In this document: piece by piece, positions 27,478 through 36,906 of the stretch | Layout: each line of letters begins with the position of its first letter | Numbering within the stretch: position 1 is the first letter of the stretch | Assembly: GCA_963764525.1 (NCBI GenBank) | Contig: CAVXTC010000021.1 | Coordinates: 124,001 to 188,000, forward strand | Length of the DNA: 64,000 bases | Source: DATDIC01 sp963764525 | GTDB taxonomy: Bacteria > Pseudomonadota > Alphaproteobacteria > Acetobacterales > Acetobacteraceae | Direction: 5' to 3' | Notes under the pieces: generated by a model | Told to the model about the DNA's origin: nothing | Seen by the model: only the letters and a program-made list of their open reading frames with translations | Databases searched by the model: none | Position numbers and translations under genes: made by a program

Positions 27478-28218
27478 TCATATCAGGCCTTTCTCCCGGA
27501 AACTTACCCAGCGCCCATTGCCAACGATGATATGGTCGTGCAGCAGGACCGACAGGACGGCGGCCGCAGCTTTGACTTCTCGCGTCATCGCCACGTCGGC
27601 CGGCGATGGCGTTGGGTCGCCGCTCGGATGGTTGTGCACCAGAATGATTGCCGATGCGCGGAGCTCCAACGCCCGGGCGACGACCTCCCGCGGATAGACC
27701 GGAGTGTGGTTCACCGTCCCGCGCGCCTGCGGCTCATCGGCCAACAGCCGGTTGCGCGTGTCGAGGTACAGCACTCGAAACTGCTCCACCGGCTCGCGCG
27801 CCATCGCGGCGTTCAGATAACCCATCAGCCGGTCCCAGTTCGACAAAATTGGCTGATCGGCCACCTCGGCCCGGGCCAGCCGCACGGCCGCCGCGTGCGC
27901 CAGTTTCAATGCCGCCGCACCGGCCTCCCCCAGTCCCTCGATCCCCCGCAGGTCGCCGAGCGGTGCTGCGATGGCACCGGCAAAGCTGCGGAACCGCGAC
28001 AGCAGCGCCCGCGCGATCGCCTTGGTGTCCCGGCGCGGCAATGCGAGGAACAGCAGCATTTCCAGCATCTCGTGGTCGGCCAGAGCGTCGGGACCGGCCT
28101 TAAGCAGGCGTTCGCGCATTCTCGCGCGGTGTCCGTCCGCGCCGGGTGGGGCAGAGTTGCGGAACCCCTCGAGCAGGCTGGCCTGCTCGGCCAAGCCCTG
28201 CGGTGCTCGCCGGCCCAT
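27478..28218 (-). CDS. radC: RadC family JAB1/MPN protein
   Basis: A 246-residue RadC-like protein. The N-terminal part has a helix-hairpin-helix region (SFAGAIAAPLGDLRGIEGLG), and the C-terminal JAMM metalloprotease-like motif is complete: His195 and His197 in HNHPSGD, Asp208 in SPAD, with the upstream acidic LYLDTRNRLLADE. The name comes from an old DNA-repair assignment; biochemical role is unresolved. Chromosomal position beside map, as in many alphaproteobacteria, supports a core gene. Confidence 0.92.
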   Translation of the reverse strand: MGRRAPQGLAEQASLLEGFRNSAPPGADGHRARMRERLLKAGPDALADHEMLEMLLFLALPRRDTKAIARALLSRFRSFAGAIAAPLGDLRGIEGLGEAGAAALKLAHAAAVRLARAEVADQPILSNWDRLMGYLNAAMAREPVEQFRVLYLDTRNRLLADEPQARGTVNHTPVYPREVVARALELRASAIILVHNHPSGDPTPSPADVAMTREVKAAAAVLSVLLHDHIIVGNGRWVSFREKGLI

Positions 28219-28260
28219 GATGCAACGCTCCTGGCGGCCCCGGCTAGGCGCCGGGATGGA

Positions 28261-29066
28261 TCAGCCGACCGGATACGGCGGCTTCTGGTAACCTGCGGGA
28301 GAGAGCGTAAAGATTTCGACACCTGCGGCCGTGACACCGACCATGTGCTCGAACTGCGCCGAGAGGCTGCGGTCGCGGGTGACCGCGGTCCAGCCGTCAT
28401 CCAGCACCTTCACCTCCGGGCGGCCGGCGTTCACCATCGGCTCTACCGTGAAGAACATGCCCGGCCGAAGCACAGGGCCTTCGCCTGCTGCGCCGAAATG
28501 CAGCACGTTGGGCGGCTCGTGAAAGCGTCGGCCGATGCCATGGCCGCAAAAGTCGCGCACCACGCTGAATCGCTGGTGCTCGACAAAGACCTGGATGGCA
28601 TGCCCGACATCGCCCAATGTCGCGCCAGGGCGAATGATGCCCACCCCACGCATCATCGCCTCGTAGGTCACATCCATCAGGTTGCGGGCGCGGGTGGATG
28701 GATACCGGCGACGTACATGCGCGATGAATTACCGTGCCAACCACGCAGGATCACGGTGATGTCGATGTTCAGAATGTCCCCATTTTCCAGACGGCGCTCG
28801 CCGGGGATACCGTGGCAGACAACGTGGTTGATCGAGGTGCAGATCGACTTCGGAAAGCCGCGGTAATTGAGCGGCGCCGGGATGGCACCATGAGCGATGA
28901 TGAAGTCATGGCAGAGCCGGTCAAGCGTTGCCGTCGTTACCCCCGGGCGGACATGCTCGGTGACCATGTCGAGTGTTTCGGCGGCGAGCCGCCCGGCGTT
29001 CCGCATGCCGGCGAAATCCTCAGGCGCATGGACGATGATGCGTCTCGCGTCAGCCCCGCCATCCAT
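28261..29066 (-). CDS. map: Methionine aminopeptidase, type I (one frameshift)
   Basis: Removes the initiator methionine from nascent proteins and is normally essential. The first part (ATG 29066 to about 28690) contains RPGVTTATLDRLCHDFI, NYRGFPKSICTSINHVVCHG and metal-binding NIDITVI. The second (from about 28690 to 28261) resumes as LMDVTYEAMMRGVGIIRPG, then GHGIGRRFHEPP (metal His) and FFTVEPMVN (metal Glu). A one-base change near 28690 separates them. With it corrected the protein has about 268 residues, the normal length, so a sequence error is likely. radC follows on the same strand. Confidence 0.92.
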
Positions 29067-29337
29067 CCGTGCGCTCCGCTCGTCCTCTGTCCGGTGAAAC
29101 CGGTGTCATCCGCGACCCCGCCAAGATGCGTAACCCGCCGCGTCGGCGCAAGGCCGGCACGGCAATGGGTGGCGTTCGGCCACCGAGACAGGCTACACCG
29201 CTGCAAATGATCAATGACCTGCATCCTTATCCCGGTCGGGCCGGACGCGCGGGCGGGGCCGATCATACGATGCCGGCGGGTATCGCTCCGTCCGGTCGTG
29301 CCGGTAAGTGGCTTCGGGTGCTTCACACGGTGACTGC

Positions 29338-30043
29338 ATGAGCGACCAGCAGGCTGGACAAAAGCGTGCCGCCGCCGAAGCGGCGGTGGCGCTTGTGGCC
29401 GATGGCATGGCGGTTGGCCTCGGCACCGGCTCAACCGCCTGGTTCGCGATCGAGGCACTCGCGATCCGTGTGCGCGCCGGCCTCACGATCGAGGCGATTG
29501 CCACCTCGGAACGCAGCGCCGCCCAGGCTCGTGCAAGCGGCATCAAAGTAGTCAGTTTCGCCGAGCGCCGGCGACTTGATCTGACAATCGACGGCGCCGA
29601 CCAGATCGCCCGACGGTCGTTGGCGTTGATCAAGGGGCTGGGTGGCGCGCTATTGCGGGAAAAGATCGTCGCCGCCGCTTCGGATCGGCTGATAATCGTC
29701 GCTGATGACCGGAAGCTGGTGGATCGACTGGGTGAGACGACGCCGGTCCCGGTGGAGGTGGTTCCGTTCGGCTGGGAGACGACGGCGATCAGACTTGAGC
29801 GGCTAGGCGGTCAGCTGCGGTTACGTGTCGGAACGGATGGGGCGCCGTATCGGTACTGATGGCGGAAACATGATCCTCGATTGCCGATTTGGCGCAATTG
29901 CCGATCCGGCGACCTTGAGTGCCGAGTTGGTTCAGATTGTGGGCGTCATCGAGACCGGACTGTTCGTCGGCATGACATCGCTTGCCCTCGTTGCCAGCGA
30001 AGCCGGAATTTTGCGACTGGAGCCCAGTTCGTCGTCGCGATAA
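29338..30043 (+). CDS. rpiA: Ribose-5-phosphate isomerase A (one frameshift)
   Basis: Interconverts ribose 5-phosphate and ribulose 5-phosphate in the pentose phosphate pathway. From ATG 29338 (MSDQQAGQKR) the frame shows VGLGTGSTAWFAIEAL, DLTIDGADQIA (catalytic Asp), LIKGLGGALLREKIVA and VADDRKLVDRLG. At about 29852 one extra G (CGGTACTG) makes an early stop. The true C-terminus resumes in another frame as TDGGNMILDCRFGAI and runs to 30043. Joined length (about 234) is normal. It is divergent from map. Confidence 0.9.
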
Positions 30044-30423
30044 CCGGTTCAGGCGAAAACGGCGCCTGAGAGCGCCGTATGTGGTTGCGTAGGACGTTGG
30101 GGTCAGCGGGGGTGGGTCGCGCCCAGTCCTACCAAGCCAGCGCCGGGCAGCAGCAGCGATGCCGGTTCCGGCACGTCGCTGTGGATGACGTAAGTGATCG
30201 GGCCGTCGGCACCGGTTACCGCCGGCAATTCAGGTAAAAGCTGCACTGTTATTAGACTCGGGCCTTGCTTCGGGAATTGTCGGGCGTTGGCATAAAGGGA
30301 CGTCGGCGGCATGGGGTGCCTGCAAGGTCATTTGTCCGACCAAGATCGTCGGAGTAGAACAATAGGCAACCAATTCTGCCGTCGGCATCCTTCGTTCGGA
30401 TTGAAGCCCGAAAACTCCGGTCC
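30044..30423 (-). pseudogene. PEP-CTERM protein tail remnant in a gene-free gap
   Basis: At 30103-30180 on the minus strand a short frame ends with VPEPASLLLPGAGLVGLGATHPR (given here only as its key parts: VPEPAS, a hydrophobic stretch, then a basic end), the pattern of a PEP-CTERM sorting signal. The preceding codons (ITVQLLPELPAVTGADGPIT) show no recognised domain, and the frame opens only at 30312. I read it as the last piece of a lost surface protein. The remaining 110 bases up to 30423 hold nothing I can support. Confidence 0.5.
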
Positions 30424-31673
30424 TCAGCTCCGTGCCACGCGCCGGTCGGCCTCAGCATGGATCACCGCGCAGGGCATACCGTGGTGTGCCAGGGCGATGC
30501 AGGCATCCCGGGCCTCCGCGACGCTGAGCCCGATGACCTGCGCACGCCAGGTCGTTCGTCCATGCAATGGCGCCTGCGAAATGCGGGCATCCCCGCTGTC
30601 GGTCCTCTGCCGTGCCTTCACCGCCGCCAGACGGGCCGCCTGCTCCGTGCGGTAAAGCCCAACCTGAATCGCCCAGGCCGCGCTTTCGGCCGGCACATGG
30701 GCAACCTCACGTAGCCGCGCGGGTCGCGGCAGCTCCTCGGCGTGTGCCGCCGGGATCAGCGCCGGAAGCCGGCTGGCCAGTAGCACGCTGTGGCCGGGTG
30801 GCATCCCGAGATCCTGGTACCCGCCGTTAAGCAGTGCGGTCATGCGTATGTCGCGGGCACCATTGGAAGGAGCTCCCAGCACCACTCCAATCAGCCGCAG
30901 GCCATCACGCACCGCGCTGGTCGCCAGATTGTGCCCGGAGGCAATCGTATAGCCCGTCTTCAGCCCGTCGGCGCCGGGATACGCTTTCATCTCGGTGTCA
31001 TGGTTGAAGATCACCCGGCCGTGGAACACGAAGCTCGGGGTGCTGAAATAGTGGTAATCATCGGGAAAATCGGTGACAAGGCGGCGCGCCAGAGTGGCAA
31101 TATCGCGCGCCGTGGCCCACTGATCGGGCGCCGGCAGTCCGGAGGCATTGGCGAAGCTGCTCCGGGACATGCCGAGCGCCCGGGCGCGCACCGTCATCAT
31201 CTGCGCGAACCGGTCCTCGCTGCCACCCAGCAACTCACCCATGGCGGCCGCGGCATCGTTGGCCGACAGGGTGACCATCGCCAAGAATTGCCTGCTCGAC
31301 CGTGATCGATGTGCCCGGGACCAGCCCGAGCTTCGTCGGCTCCATCGAGGCCGCATGCGGCGAGACCGGAATCAGTTCGTCGAGCGAGATGCGCCGGTCA
31401 CGCAGCGCCTCGAAGGCCATGTAGAGTGTCATTAACTTGGCCAGGCTGGCCGGGTGGCGCGGGGCGTCAGCGTTTTCCTCTTCCAGAGCACCGGCCGGTT
31501 GCTGCCTCAACCACGATTGACCCGTTGCGGTCCAACAGCGTGTTTTCAGTTGCTGACTGCGCGCGGGGGGGCGCTGCGTGTCCGGAGCCCGGGCCGATGC
31601 CGAGACCCAGCAGGGTCAGCGCAAGGGGAAACAGGCGCAACAGAGCACCCGGATGGCGCCGCCAAGCTGCCAT
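30424..31673 (-). CDS. D-alanyl-D-alanine carboxypeptidase with SPOR domain (frameshifted)
   Basis: Penicillin-binding protein of the PBP5/6 class that trims peptidoglycan pentapeptides. From ATG 31673 there is a signal peptide (LFPLALTLLGLGIGPGSGHA), then IVVEAATGR. The active-site SLAKLM (SxxK) is in a second frame, and the SAN triad (TLSANDAAAAMG) and DGLKTGYT (KTG) are in a third. The C-terminal 80 residues (AWAIQVGLYRTEQAARLAAV) form a SPOR domain that targets septal peptidoglycan. Small indels lie near 31490 and 31283. Joined length is about 415 residues, right for the family, so I expect an intact gene. It is exported to the periplasm. Confidence 0.88.
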
Positions 31674-31975
31674 TTTCCTTCATTCTCCTTCCTGCTGCGC
31701 GGAAACTTAGTCAGGCGTTCGTTGCTGCTGTCCAGCACGAAAAAGAGTCCGATTCAGAGAGCAATTGAGCGGCTTACGAGCCGATCCCGCAAGTGGCGGC
31801 ATGAACCAGCCCGGAGCGCCCGTTGTGCAATGCACAAAATCTCTCTTGAACCACCTCCCCGAGGCTCTTATTTGCCCGTCATGCTGCGATGCAGCAAAGC
31901 GGTTTGGCCCCGGACGGCAACCGCCCTGGTTGGTCAAGTCGTGTCGGTCCGGCGGCCCTGGATAGGAGAAACGGA
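31674..31975. other. Gap between carboxypeptidase and phasin
   Basis: About 300 bases between divergent genes, expected to carry both promoters. AGGAG at 31964-31968 is the phasin ribosome binding site. I see no further gene or repeat. Confidence 0.5.
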
Positions 31976-32543
31976 ATGGCAATTAAGACCAAGGCAGACG
32001 AAATGGCGGGCGCGATGCAGGATACAGTTCTGCCGCGACGGACGCCGGATATCAGGTAGCCGGCAATGGATATCAGCAGGCATCGAAGGGATATCGAGCA
32101 GACCGTGTCGGCGTTGAAGGACGGTATGTCACAAGCGACCGCCGGGTTCGAGAAGACCCAGGCGCGCAAATGAAGGAAGGAATGGACAAGGCAATGAAGA
32201 CTGCTGAAGAGTTCGTGGCGTTCGGTCAGGGTAATCTGGAAGCGCTGATGAAGTCGGGCCAGATCTGGGCCGCCGGCATGCAGGACCTGAGCAAGCAGGT
32301 CGCCGCCACCGCCCAGGCTTCGATCGAAGAGACGGTGTCCGCCTTCAAGGCGATAAGCACCGTGAAATCGGTGAAGGACGCGTTCGAGCTGCAAGCCAGC
32401 CTCGCCCGCTCGACGCTGGAAAAGGCGATTTCCGAGTTCGAGTCGCCTCACGGACGCCTCGTTCAAGCTCACCGAGCAGACGCTCGCGCCGCATCACGGC
32501 GCGGGTGAGCCTGGCGGTGGAGAAGTTCGCGAAGCCGGCCTGA
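31976..32543 (+). CDS. Phasin family protein (frameshifted)
   Basis: Coats polyhydroxyalkanoate granules. The start is ATG 31976 with MAIKTKADEMAGAMQDTV. Pieces in other frames then give EQTVSALKDGMSQATAGFE and, from 32170, the phasin core MKEGMDKAMKTAEEF, FGQGNLEALMKSGQIWAAG and SVKDAFELQASLARS. The C-terminus DASFKLTEQTLAP and VSLAVEKFAKPA ends at TGA 32541-32543, again after one-base shifts (near 32450 and 32495). Joined length is about 185. The protein is entirely helical. A strong terminator follows. Confidence 0.85.
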
Positions 32544-32597
32544 ACTGCGCTTCGCGTACCGGCCTTGGTGCAGCTTTAGTGCGCCGGGCCGACAGAA

Positions 32598-32632
32598 AGG
32601 CCCGGGCGACCCTCCCCGCCCGGGCCTTTTTT
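32598..32632 (+). terminator. Rho-independent terminator after phasin
   Basis: An 11-bp stem AGGCCCGGGCG (32598-32608) pairs with CGCCCGGGCCT (32617-32627). The loop has eight bases and six T (32627-32632) follow. It separates the phasin gene from clpS. Confidence 0.92.
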
Positions 32633-32808
32633 GCGTCTGGTCCTCTGCGCACGGATTTCCGCCATCCCTTGCGGCGGCAACACGCACCTTGATCAGCCAC
32701 GGCGCAATCTTGCCGCAGGTCAGCCCTTTTATCCCCCCGGCGGGTTCCGATATGCTTCGCTCGCCTGGAGAAGGGCCGGCGGCACGGGCGGCGCGGAAGC
32801 GGACGGCA

Positions 32809-33137
32809 ATGAGCGACAATGACAAGCGTGGAGGCAACGACGGACCGAACACCGGGGTGGTGGTCGGGCCAGGCCGAAGACTCGTAAACCGGCGATGTAC
32901 AAGGTCTTGATGCTAAATGACGATTATACCCCAATGGAGTTTGTCGTTCACGTTCTGGAACGATTTTTCCAGAAGAGTCGTGAAGAGGCAACCCGCATCA
33001 TGTTGCACGTGCATCGGCGCGGAGTTGGGGTCTGCGGCGTCTATACATATGAGGTCGCGGAGACCAAGGTGACCCAGGTCATGGACTTGGCCAGGCAAAA
33101 TCAGCACCCACTGCAATGCACGATCGAGAAGGAATGA
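32809..33137 (+). CDS. clpS: ATP-dependent Clp protease adaptor ClpS (one frameshift)
   Basis: N-end-rule adaptor that delivers substrates to ClpAP. ATG 32809 gives MSDNDKRGGNDGPNTGVVVG. A missing base near 32868 shifts the frame, and the core continues as PAMYKVLMLNDDYTPMEFVV (the start of the 32895-33137 frame), then VLERFFQKSREEATRIMLHVH and GVYTYEVAETK. The substrate-pocket elements (DDYTPM and the histidine in HVH) are present. Joined length is about 109. clpA follows after 114 bases, the standard arrangement. Confidence 0.93.
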
Positions 33138-33251
33138 TGGACTCCACGGCACCCAACGGCGGCGCAAGACGCTGCGGCCTTCCCTGCCGCTGCGGAACCA
33201 CCACCTTCAGATTCAGGACTGACTACCCACCAGCGCGTTAGGAGCGTCGGA

Positions 33252-35601
33252 ATGCTCTCACGTAATCTCGAACAGACGCTGCATCGCGCCCTGTCCCTCG
33301 CCAGCGAGCGCCGGCACGAATATGCGACGCTCGAGCACCTGTTGCTGGGACTGGCGGACGATACCGATGCCGCGACCGTGCTGCGGGCCTGCGGGGTCGA
33401 TCTGGACAAGCTGCGGTCGGACCTGGCCGAGTTCCTCGACAAGGACCTCGCCGGCCTGGCGACCGACCGGGCAGGGGACCCGAAGCCCACCGCGGGGTTC
33501 CAGCGGGTGGTGCAGCGCGCGGCCATCCATGTGCAGTCCTCCGGCCGCGATGAGGTGACTGGCGCCAACGTGCTGGTGGCGCTGTTTTCCGAACGGGAGA
33601 GCCATGCGGTCTATTTCCTGCAGCTGCAGGACATGACCCGACTCGATGCGGTGAATTTCATCGCCCATGGCATCGCCAAGGCGCCGGGGCGCTCGGCGCA
33701 GCGGCCGGTGCAGGGCAGCAGCCAGAACGACGGCCACCACGAGCCGGAGCGCGAGGAAAAGCCCGGGCGGCGCAACCAGGACGCGCTGTCGAACTATTGC
33801 GTCAACCTGAACAAGAAGGCGATGGCGGGCAAGATCGACCCGCTGATCGGCCGCGAGCTGGAGATCGAGCGCACTATCCAGATCCTGTGCCGCCGGACCA
33901 AGAACAACCCGCTTTATGTCGGCGATCCCGGGGTCGGCAAGACCGCCATCGCCGAGGGGCTCGCCAAGCGCATCGTCGAAGGCGACGTGCCGGAGGTGCT
34001 GGCCAAATCCAGCATCTTCGCGCTCGATATGGGCGCGCTGCTGGCCGGCACCCGCTACCGCGGCGATTTCGAGGAACGGCTGAAGGCGGTGGTCACCGAG
34101 CTCGAGAACATGGCCGGGGCGATCCTGTTCATCGACGAGATCCATACGGTGATCGGCGCCGGGGCGACCTCGGGCGGGGCGATGGACGCCTCGAACCTGC
34201 TGAAGCCGGCCTTGGCCTCGGGCACGCTGCGGTGCATCGGCTCGACCACCTACAAGGAATTCCGCAACTATTTCGAGAAGGACCGCGCGCTGGTGCGGCG
34301 GTTCCAGAAGATCGACGTGAACGAGCCGACGCTGGAGGATTCGGTCAAGATCCTGCGCGGGCTCAAGGCCAATTACGAGAAGCACCACAAGGTGCGCTAC
34401 ACCGACGAAGCGATCCGCGCCGCGGTCGAGCTGTCCGCCAAATACATCAACGACCGCAAGCTGCCGGACAAGGCGATCGACGTGATCGACGAGGTCGGCG
34501 CGTCGCGCATGCTGCTGCCGGAGCACAAGCGGCGGAAGATGGTCACGCTTGAAGGATGTCGAGGAGATCGTGGCGAAGATCGCGCGGATCCCTCCGAAAA
34601 GCGTCTCGGCCGACGACAAGGAGACGCTGCGCAACCTGGAGCGCGACCTGAAATCCATGGTGTTCGGGCAGGACAGGGCGATCACGGCGCTGGCCGCGGC
34701 GATCAAGCTGGCGCGCGCCGGGCTGCGCGAGCCGGAGAAGCCGATCGGCAATTATCTGTTCTGCGGGCCCGACCGGCGTGGGCAAGACCGAGGTGGCGCG
34801 GCAGTTGGCCTCGACCATGGGGATCGAGCTGATCCGCTTCGACATGTCCGAATACATGGAGCGGCATTCGGTGTCGCGGCTGATCGGCGCGCCGCCGGGG
34901 TATGTCGGGTTCGACCAGGGCGGGCTTGCTGACCGATTCGATCGACCAGCATCCGCACGCGGTGCTGCTGCTGGACGAGATCGAGAAGGCGCATCCCGAC
35001 CTGTTCAACATCCTGCTGCAGGTGATGGATCACGGGAAGCTGACCGATCACAACGGCAAGACGGTCGATTTCCGCAATGTGATCCTGATCATGACCACCA
35101 ATGCCGGCGCGTCCGACCTGGCCAAGGAGGCGATCGGCTTCGGCCGCGACTCGCGCGAGGGCGAGGACGACGACGCGATCAAGCGGCTGTTCACGCCGGA
35201 GTTCCGCAACCGGCTGGACGCGACGATCTCGTTTGCCGGGCTGACGCCGGAGATCGTCGGGCGGGTGGTCGAGAAATTCGTCATGCAACTGGAGGCGCAG
35301 CTGGCGGACCGGAACGTGACGATCGAGCTTTCTTCGGCGGCCAAGGAGTGGCTGGCGGAGCGGGGATACGACCGGCTGTATGGCGCGCGGCCGCTGGCGC
35401 GGGTGATCCAGGAGCATGTGAAGAAGCCGCTGGCCGAGGAGCTGCTGTTCGGCAAGCTGGTGCGCGGCGGGGCGGTGAAGGTGACGTTGAAGGACGGCAA
35501 GCTGGATTTCGAGATCGTCGAGGCGGCGGTGCCGGCGCTGCCGAAGCCGGATGAGGACGGTGGGGACGGGACTGGACCGGGAGCAGGAGGTGGCGGAGTA
35601 G
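33252..35601 (+). CDS. clpA: ATP-dependent Clp protease ATPase subunit ClpA (frameshifted)
   Basis: AAA+ unfoldase of the ClpAP protease. The first frame covers the double Clp-N domain (MLSRNLEQTLHRALSLASER) and AAA1 with Walker A GDPGVGKTA and Walker B ILFIDEIH. Near 34554 an extra T, near 34768 an extra C and near 34926 another indel break the second half. Its parts KDVEEIVAKIARIP, TGVGKTEVARQLASTMGIEL, GAPPGYVGFDQGG and HAVLLLDEIEKAH are otherwise perfect, as is the C-terminal DRLYGARPLARVIQ. The end is uncertain because the Gly/Asp-rich tail reads through; TAG 35599 in a shifted frame is plausible. Three isolated indels in such a conserved gene suggest sequence error. Confidence 0.92.
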
Positions 35602-35815
35602 TGGGCATTTTTCCAGCACAACCGGTCGGCGGGTCCAGCAATCGGAGACGGCCGAGCAGCGAGCCGCCCGGCTTGCGTGGGAAGCGGCGCGGCTTGCGGA
35701 AGCGGAGGCGGATGTCGCGGCCGGGCGGGTCATCAGCGGGGAGGCCGTAAGCGCCTGGATTGAGAGCCTCGGTACCGATCAAGAGTTGCCTCGGCCGCGC
35801 CCTGCCAAGGGCTGA
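35601..35815 (+). pseudogene. Antitoxin-like protein (RelB/CopG-type partner)
   Basis: In the frame ending at TGA 35813 the translation has SETAEQRAARLAWEAARLAEA, then VAAGRVISGEAVSAWIESLG and TDQELPRPRPAKG. This resembles small antitoxins of RelE/ParE systems whose C-terminus wraps the toxin. No good start codon lies in that frame; GTG 35601 overlaps the presumed clpA stop but is one frame off. So the 5' part is broken or misread. The toxin-like gene follows after nine bases. Confidence 0.6.
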
Positions 35816-35824
35816 TCGCCGGGA

Positions 35825-36141
35825 GTGACGGGCCGCCGGACCATCGCTTTGCCGACGCTGCGGTGGATGACCTGGATGGCATCCGTGATTGGCTGACGCA
35901 GCCGGGAGCTGGGCCACGTGCCAATCGCCGGCTGCAACGCATTGATCGAGCCATTCGCGGGTTGACGGACTGGCCGTATCGCGGGGTACGTGGAGCGCGT
36001 GTGGGAACGAGAGAAATCTCCTGCGAAGGGATCGGGTTGTTTATCTGCTGATCCCTGATACCGGCGAGAGCGAGCGCCGGGGACGTGCTGATCCTGCGGG
36101 TGTTCGGGCCTGGCCAGGATCGGAGCGCTGATCAGGCGTGA
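35825..36141 (+). pseudogene. RelE/ParE family toxin (frameshifted)
   Basis: From GTG 35825 (MTGRRTI) a one-base loss near 35850 leads into FADAAVDDLDGIRDWLTQPG, then RRLQRIDRAIRGLTDWPYRG and GTREISCEG. After further indels near 36030 and 36075 come VVYLLIPDTGESER and VLILRVFGPGQDRSA, ending at TGA 36139-36141. This is the RelE/ParE fold order, with the Arg/Tyr-rich C-terminal strands. About 104 residues if joined. It follows the antitoxin-like frame, so the pair is a type II toxin-antitoxin module, active or decayed. Confidence 0.65.
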
Positions 36142-36341
36142 CGGTATCTCTCCGGGGTGGTCGGTGCGAGGCGCAGGACGGCGCCGTCCGGGCGGGCGAT
36201 CTCGATGATGGTTTCGAGGCGAACCAGACGGGTCTGATGGTCCTCCACTCGTCGCGCGAGTGACTTCACGCCGTCGGTGAGAGTGGTCACGCGCTCGCTG
36301 AGCGCGGCGAGGCGGGCGAGGCGGTCGAACCAGTCGGTCAC
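36132..36341 (-). CDS. Small coiled-coil protein (69 aa)
   Basis: A 69-residue protein from GTG 36341, which overlaps the upstream stop as GTGA (36338-36341). Heptad-like LARLAALSERVTTLTDGVKS and RVEDHQTRLVRLETIIEIA suggest a coiled coil; no motif is recognised. Coupling to the ribbon-helix-helix gene implies a shared task. Its 3' end overlaps the toxin-like gene on the other strand by ten bases. Confidence 0.55.
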   Translation of the reverse strand: MTDWFDRLARLAALSERVTTLTDGVKSLARRVEDHQTRLVRLETIIEIARPDGAVLRLAPTTPERYRHA

Positions 36342-36616
36342 GCGGCGGCGTCCATGCGGGCGATGGTGGCCGACAGGCTGGTTATCGCGCCGTCCAGGTC
36401 GGATTCCATGCGTTCGATGAGGGTGTCGAACTGGCGCAGTGCGGCAGCTTCGTCCGGCTGGGCCTGAGCGCCAAGTGCGCGCTCGCGCAGATAGGCGCTG
36501 ACCGAAAGGCCGGCGGCGGCGGCTTGACGGGCGATCTGCTCGGCCTCCCTGGTGCTGACCAGGGCGGTGAGGCGGGTGGTGCGGTTGGGGTCGGCGGCGG
36601 TGAGTGCGACGCTCAT
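36338..36616 (-). CDS. Ribbon-helix-helix protein, mobilisation (MobC-like) type
   Basis: A 92-residue protein from ATG 36616 with AGGAG eight bases upstream. The N-terminal half, NRTTRLTALVSTREAEQIAR then AAAAGLSVSAYLRERALG, is the ribbon-helix-helix pattern of MobC/TraJ-type plasmid accessory proteins and of some antitoxins. The rest is a helix (LIERMESDLDGAITSLSATI). A longer open frame upstream is not gene-like. Overlaps the 69-residue gene. It may be a leftover of a mobilisable element. Confidence 0.65.
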   Translation of the reverse strand: MSVALTAADPNRTTRLTALVSTREAEQIARQAAAAGLSVSAYLRERALGAQAQPDEAAALRQFDTLIERMESDLDGAITSLSATIARMDAAA

Positions 36617-36906
36617 TGGGGTCTCCTGGTAGGAGAATATGCGCTTATGCTTGTGCATGTGCAAGATCGGCGTGATCAGGCCCATCGTGATCCGGCGATT
36701 CAGCTTGGCGGAGGTCGCTCGCCGGCTGCGAGGCGAGGGATTGAGGCCGGCGCGAACGCCGAGACAGAATTGCGGGGGCCGGGGCTGTTTCGGGACAGAG
36801 CACAGGTGAGCAAAGGCCGAGGGTCGGAGGCGGTGAACTGCCGCATTGCGGATGGTCGTGCCGTAGTGGTCTATTGGTGCTGACACATAGGTCGGTTTGG
36901 CCCGCC

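Noticed and set aside
33258..34751. 497-codon minus-strand ORF opposite clpA
   Set aside because: Long only because of high GC in the antisense strand of clpA; no domain is recognisable.
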